From DATIXD01 sp035518875 (lineage in GTDB: Bacteria > Pseudomonadota > Gammaproteobacteria > Methylococcales > Methylococcaceae), in NCBI GenBank assembly GCA_035518875.1, contig DATIXD010000401.1:1-6141 (forward strand): 6,141 nt of DNA, written 5' to 3'. Numbering within the stretch: position 1 is the stretch's first letter; every line of letters begins with the position of its first letter. The notes under the pieces are model-generated. The model had not been told where the DNA came from and ran no database searches. It saw only the letters and a list, made by a program, of their open reading frames with translations. A program made the translations under genes and the position numbers. This document shows positions 6,128-6,141 of the stretch, one piece after another.

Positions 6128-6141
6128 CAGGTTGTGCTTCC

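Overview
The window looks like ordinary chromosomal DNA from a GC-rich gammaproteobacterium. The SRP54, UbiX and FKBP proteins are of proteobacterial type, and the fused DUF4124/nuclease and the SmbP-like helical protein would fit a methanotroph- or nitrifier-like lineage. That placement is an inference from family recall only. Seven protein-coding genes are supported: six on the minus strand and one on the plus strand. No tRNA, rRNA, CRISPR array, transposase or phage gene was seen.

Layout, left to right. Positions 1-335 hold no recognisable gene, only a few small dyad symmetries. Next come three minus-strand genes, read right to left: a secreted SmbP-like helical protein (1326-1694), an FKBP-type peptidyl-prolyl isomerase lipoprotein (750-1211) and a thioredoxin-fold [2Fe-2S] ferredoxin (336-707). 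An AT-richer divergent spacer (1695-1937) separates them from a plus-strand secreted nuclease (1938-2798). The nuclease converges, with a 25-base gap and no visible terminator, on ffh (2824-4182), the SRP GTPase. Upstream of ffh lies a short spacer with a candidate promoter and a perfect 12-base palindrome at the ribosome binding site. Beyond that is a 127-base palindromic repeat element (4292-4418) whose outer end supplies the stop codon of ubiX. ubiX (4413-4988) and a proline iminopeptidase gene (4985-5938) overlap by ATGA and form a two-gene operon. A perfect 15-bp stem hairpin flanked by A and T tracts (6094-6127) closes the window.

Functionally, the window mixes housekeeping genes (co-translational membrane targeting by Ffh, prenylated-FMN synthesis by UbiX for ubiquinone biosynthesis, peptide turnover by the iminopeptidase) with three exported proteins (foldase, nuclease, SmbP-like). 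I see no new multi-gene system. The most interesting items are the repeat element fused to the end of ubiX, the histidine-poor internally duplicated SmbP-like protein, and the three-part architecture of the nuclease.
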